Part shown: piece after piece, positions 61,695 through 64,000 of the stretch
Layout: the number at the start of each line of letters is the position of its first letter
How positions within the stretch are numbered: position 1 is the stretch's first letter
Source: Microbulbifer halophilus
GTDB lineage: Bacteria > Pseudomonadota > Gammaproteobacteria > Pseudomonadales > Cellvibrionaceae
Length of the DNA: 64,000 nucleotides
NCBI RefSeq assembly: GCF_026183675.1
Contig: NZ_JAPIVK010000001.1
Location: 1 to 64,000, forward strand
Reading direction: 5' to 3'
The notes under the pieces: model-generated
Told to the model about the DNA's origin: nothing
The model's database searches: none
Seen by the model: only the letters and a program-made list of their open reading frames with translations
Made by a program: the position numbers and the translations under genes

Positions 61695-61847
61695 GGTCAA
61701 CCTGGTTGGTGTCGAAACGGCGTGCAAATTCAGGCGCGGGATTATAGCGCCAGAATGCCTCGGGGCCCAGCCACCCTGCGGGACCTGTACAACCGAACAA
61801 ATTGCACAAAATAACATCGGGCAAAACGCGAGATGCCCCACAAAAAA

Positions 61848-61876
61848 CGTGACTTACGTCACGAAGTGCGTATTAT
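61848..61876 (+). promoter_or_regulatory. Candidate promoter with overlapping operator for pilus operon
   Basis: CGTGAC-TTAC-GTCACG (61848-61863) is a perfect 6-4-6 inverted repeat. It overlaps a possible -35 (GTGACT, 61849-61854) separated by 16 bp from a -10-like TATTAT (61871-61876). A protein bound to the repeat would compete with RNA polymerase or activate it. Confidence 0.45.
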
Positions 61877-61996
61877 TGCGCCCATAACGCTGGAGGCGAC
61901 TATTGACGCTAAATTCGACCTGTGTTTCCGGCGATTACCAATAGCGCCGCAACAAGGCGCAACGATCAATACAAAATGGACCCTTGGGTATTGGAT

Positions 61997-62554
61997 ATGA
62001 CAACACTTCGCACACTTGCCGCTGTCGCCGCCACGGCACTTTCCCTCAACGCCGCCGCTGCGACCAACCCCACTGCGGCAACCGCCAATGAGTCGCAAGG
62101 TGATTTTCTGATCACCCTGAACCTGACGCCTTTCATCATTGTGAACAGCTTCGAGGATATGACGCTGGAAGCCAACGCCAACGCGGATATTTCCGAATCC
62201 CAGGATATCTGTGTGGGCGGTTTCGGTTTCGACGACTACAGCATCACCTTCGAAAGCACCAACGGTTCGACCGGCGGTACCGGGACGGACGCCTTTGAAC
62301 TGCTCGGCACCGCCGCCGGCGATGTGGTGCCCTACGGCGTGGCCTTTGCCAACAACACCACCGATACCACCGGCACCGACAGTGTCGACGGCACCATGGG
62401 CAGCACCCGCTTTTCCCGCCAGGCGACCGCGTCCGACTGCGTCGGTGGCGCCGAAAATGCCCGTATCTTTGTCTCGGTGGACTCCGACGATTGGCAGGAC
62501 ACCGACGACGCCGTCTTCGAAGATACGCTGACCGTTACCGTAAGCGCTATCTAA
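61997..62554 (+). CDS. Putative fimbrial major subunit (CS1/alpha-fimbria-like)
   Basis: A 185-residue secreted protein. MTTLRTLAAVAATALSLNAA is a signal peptide, cleaved near residue 22. The mature chain is acidic, Thr/Asp/Ser-rich, with beta-strand alternation, two cysteines (ESQDICVGG and TASDCVGG) able to form one disulfide, and a C-terminal EDTLTVTVSAI strand like the donor-strand-exchanged end of pilins and spore-coat-U-type proteins. It is directly upstream of a TcfC-type usher, which supports a pilin role. The ATG at 61997 gives the best signal peptide; an ATG at 61976 is the alternative. Neither has a good Shine-Dalgarno sequence. Confidence 0.7.
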   Translation: MTTLRTLAAVAATALSLNAAAATNPTAATANESQGDFLITLNLTPFIIVNSFEDMTLEANANADISESQDICVGGFGFDDYSITFESTNGSTGGTGTDAFELLGTAAGDVVPYGVAFANNTTDTTGTDSVDGTMGSTRFSRQATASDCVGGAENARIFVSVDSDDWQDTDDAVFEDTLTVTVSAI

Positions 62555-62600
62555 ACCGGCAAAGTCCGTCGCTAGCCGGCGGGCGATTCCAACGTAATCT

Positions 62601-64000
62601 ATGAAACGCGCGATAGCGGGGACACTGCTTTCGCTGGCTTTCTGCGTCCCGACGAGCACGGCGATCGCGGCAGCCAGCGCGGCCTTCACACTGGACACCG
62701 CCGCACCGGACGGCTTCGCGGACCTGACAGAAGCGCAGGAGCTGGTCGTGGATATCTATTACGGCAGCCGCCAATTGGGCGCCGCCCGTGTGATAGTGGA
62801 CCTGCACACACTCCGTTTCAAAAATCCGGCGGCAGTGCTCGCACTGCTGCCGGAAACAGTGGATCCCGAGCTGTTGCTGCGCGAACTGTCCGCGCCCCTG
62901 CGTCGCAACTCCCGACGCGTCTGTCACACCACCAGACAGCGGGACTGCGGCTACCTTGCGCCCGAGACAGTCGGCCTGATCTACGACGAGCGGCGCTTCC
63001 GCGCCGATCTGTTTTTTGCCGCCGAACTGCTGCCGCAACAAAAGGCGATCGAGGATCCCTACCTACCGGAGTCCAGCAGCGACTTCTCGTTTATCCAGAA
63101 CCTCACCGGGACCTGGTCCGGTGTCGATACCAGCGGCGGCACCGACTCCCGCAGCGCCTCCCTGTACGGGCACTCCATCCTGAGCTTTGGCGAGAGCGGC
63201 TTGCACAGCCAGTGGGCGGCGAGCGACGAGGGAGACTCCCAGATCTACCAGATGCAGTGGACGCGCGATTTTCGCGGCCGCGCCTACTCGGCGGGACTGC
63301 TGCAACCGCAGGGCGGCCTCAGCAGTTTTGCCGCCTCCCCCTACCTGTACGGCCTGGAATACCGCAGTTCCAACAACAGCCGCGCCGACAACCGCTACAG
63401 CCAGGGCGCCCCGCTGGAAGTGAACATGCCGGTGCGCGGGCGGGTGGAGATCTACCGCGACAAACGGCTGATTCACAGCGAATTGCTGGAGGCCGGCAAC
63501 CAGTTACTGGATACCTCGGGCCTGCCCAGCGGCGCCTACGAACTGGACATCCGCACCTACGACGAGAGCGGTCGCCCGCTGCGCCAGTTCCGGCAACTTT
63601 TCGCCAAGGACTCGCTGCTGCCCGCGCCGGGAGAGTGGCGCTGGGCGGTCCAGGCGGGCCGGCCGGCCCGGGTCGACGAAACCCGACTACTGCCGGAGCA
63701 GCTGGACGACGAGTTCGCCCAGGCGGGCATCTCGCGGCGCCTGCTCGACAATGCCGGCGCTTTCGCGAATGTCGCTGCCACCGCCGATGAACGGCTGTAC
63801 GAACTGGGTGGGCGCTGGGTGGGCGAATACCTGGAGCTGTCCCCCAGCGCCATCTACACCCGCAGCGGCCGCAGTGGCCATCGCCTCTACGCACTGATGA
63901 AAACCCCGCTGTTCAACCTGAGCGCATCCGAGACCCGTCTCGACCGCGGGCGGGACACCCCCACCGGGGACTACACCCTGCTGGGGCGCGGCTACCACTA
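62601..64000 (+). CDS. Outer membrane usher of an alternative chaperone-usher pilus (partial)
   Basis: The first 466 codons of a long open frame cut by the window end. A signal peptide (MKRAIAGTLLSLAFCVPTST, cleavage near 23) leads to an N-terminal domain with a Cys pair (RRVCHTTRQRDCGY). Then comes a region typical of TcfC/CS1-type ushers, including VRGRVEIYRDKRLIHSELLE and LLDTSGLPSGAYELDIRTYD. It would form the outer membrane pore that exports and assembles the pilin encoded 47 bp upstream. Chaperone and tip adhesin genes are expected beyond the window, as none precede the pilin. The start lacks a clear Shine-Dalgarno sequence, so coupling to the pilin is possible. Confidence 0.8.
   Translation, partial: MKRAIAGTLLSLAFCVPTSTAIAAASAAFTLDTAAPDGFADLTEAQELVVDIYYGSRQLGAARVIVDLHTLRFKNPAAVLALLPETVDPELLLRELSAPLRRNSRRVCHTTRQRDCGYLAPETVGLIYDERRFRADLFFAAELLPQQKAIEDPYLPESSSDFSFIQNLTGTWSGVDTSGGTDSRSASLYGHSILSFGESGLHSQWAASDEGDSQIYQMQWTRDFRGRAYSAGLLQPQGGLSSFAASPYLYGLEYRSSNNSRADNRYSQGAPLEVNMPVRGRVEIYRDKRLIHSELLEAGNQLLDTSGLPSGAYELDIRTYDESGRPLRQFRQLFAKDSLLPAPGEWRWAVQAGRPARVDETRLLPEQLDDEFAQAGISRRLLDNAGAFANVAATADERLYELGGRWVGEYLELSPSAIYTRSGRSGHRLYALMKTPLFNLSASETRLDRGRDTPTGDYTLLGRGYH

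Noticed and set aside
1-64000. CRISPR array or prophage
   Set aside because: No regularly spaced direct repeats, cas genes, integrase or phage structural genes were seen.

Overview
The window is 64 kb of GC-rich (roughly 60-65%) chromosomal DNA from a gammaproteobacterium. The mix of single-copy housekeeping genes (pgi, pyrB, sbcB, argS, gcvP, purU, pepQ, metE/metR, deaD, gltX), large TonB-dependent receptors and an amino-sugar catabolic cluster suggests a marine polysaccharide degrader of the Microbulbifer/Cellvibrionales type; this placement is an inference from gene content and style. I see no phage, plasmid, transposase gene or CRISPR array, and no rRNA. One tRNA (Ala-GGC) lies downstream of gltX.

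Layout. 0.5-8 kb: an acyl-CoA desaturase, a TonB receptor, and a three-gene minus-strand operon of a lipoprotein retropepsin, a membrane protein with a degenerate transglutaminase domain, and an ATP-grasp peptide-ligase-like protein. 8-15 kb: yqcC-like gene, dinG, a phospholipid acyltransferase-like gene, nhaC and a DUF3549 gene. 15-24 kb: small lipoprotein, pgi, serine hydrolase with its winged-helix regulator, slipin/NfeD protease pair, pyrB and sbcB. 25-38 kb: VOC protein, argS, DUF2007, CHASE4-GGDEF cyclase, gcvP, MHYT protein, an unusual V4R-like protein, purU and pepQ. 38.5-52 kb: an N-acetylgalactosamine (GalNAc) catabolic island. 52-62 kb: metE/metR, deaD, an SLC13 transporter, tRNA-Ala and gltX. 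62-64 kb: the start of an alternative (CS1/TcfC-type) chaperone-usher pilus operon that runs off the end.

The GalNAc island is the clearest coordinated system. A DeoR-family repressor (agaR) diverges from a Tat-exported GH109 glycosidase, a 935-residue TonB receptor and an MFS sugar permease. On the other side agaR leads agaZ, agaS, a ROK kinase (agaK), a deacetylase (agaA) and an exported amidohydrolase. The predicted flow is: outer-membrane uptake of GalNAc-containing material, periplasmic release of GalNAc, import, phosphorylation, deacetylation, deamination/isomerisation to tagatose-6-phosphate, then entry to triose phosphates. Three GAAAG/CTTTC boxes, the core reported for AgaR operators, lie in the divergent promoter region. 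The AgaY aldolase subunit and a dedicated tagatose-6-phosphate kinase are not in the window.

The most unusual non-genic signal is an abundance of structured intergenic repeats. They include two homologous 164-bp fold-back elements in opposite orientation whose differences often preserve base pairing, one ending exactly in the stop codon of a neighbouring gene. There are also two elements with 29-30-bp inverted ends that carry mini-hairpins with varied stems and a recurrent RTCCMT loop, and a 113-bp repeat at two loci with compensatory stem changes. Several are placed where they would sit in mRNA leaders or tails.
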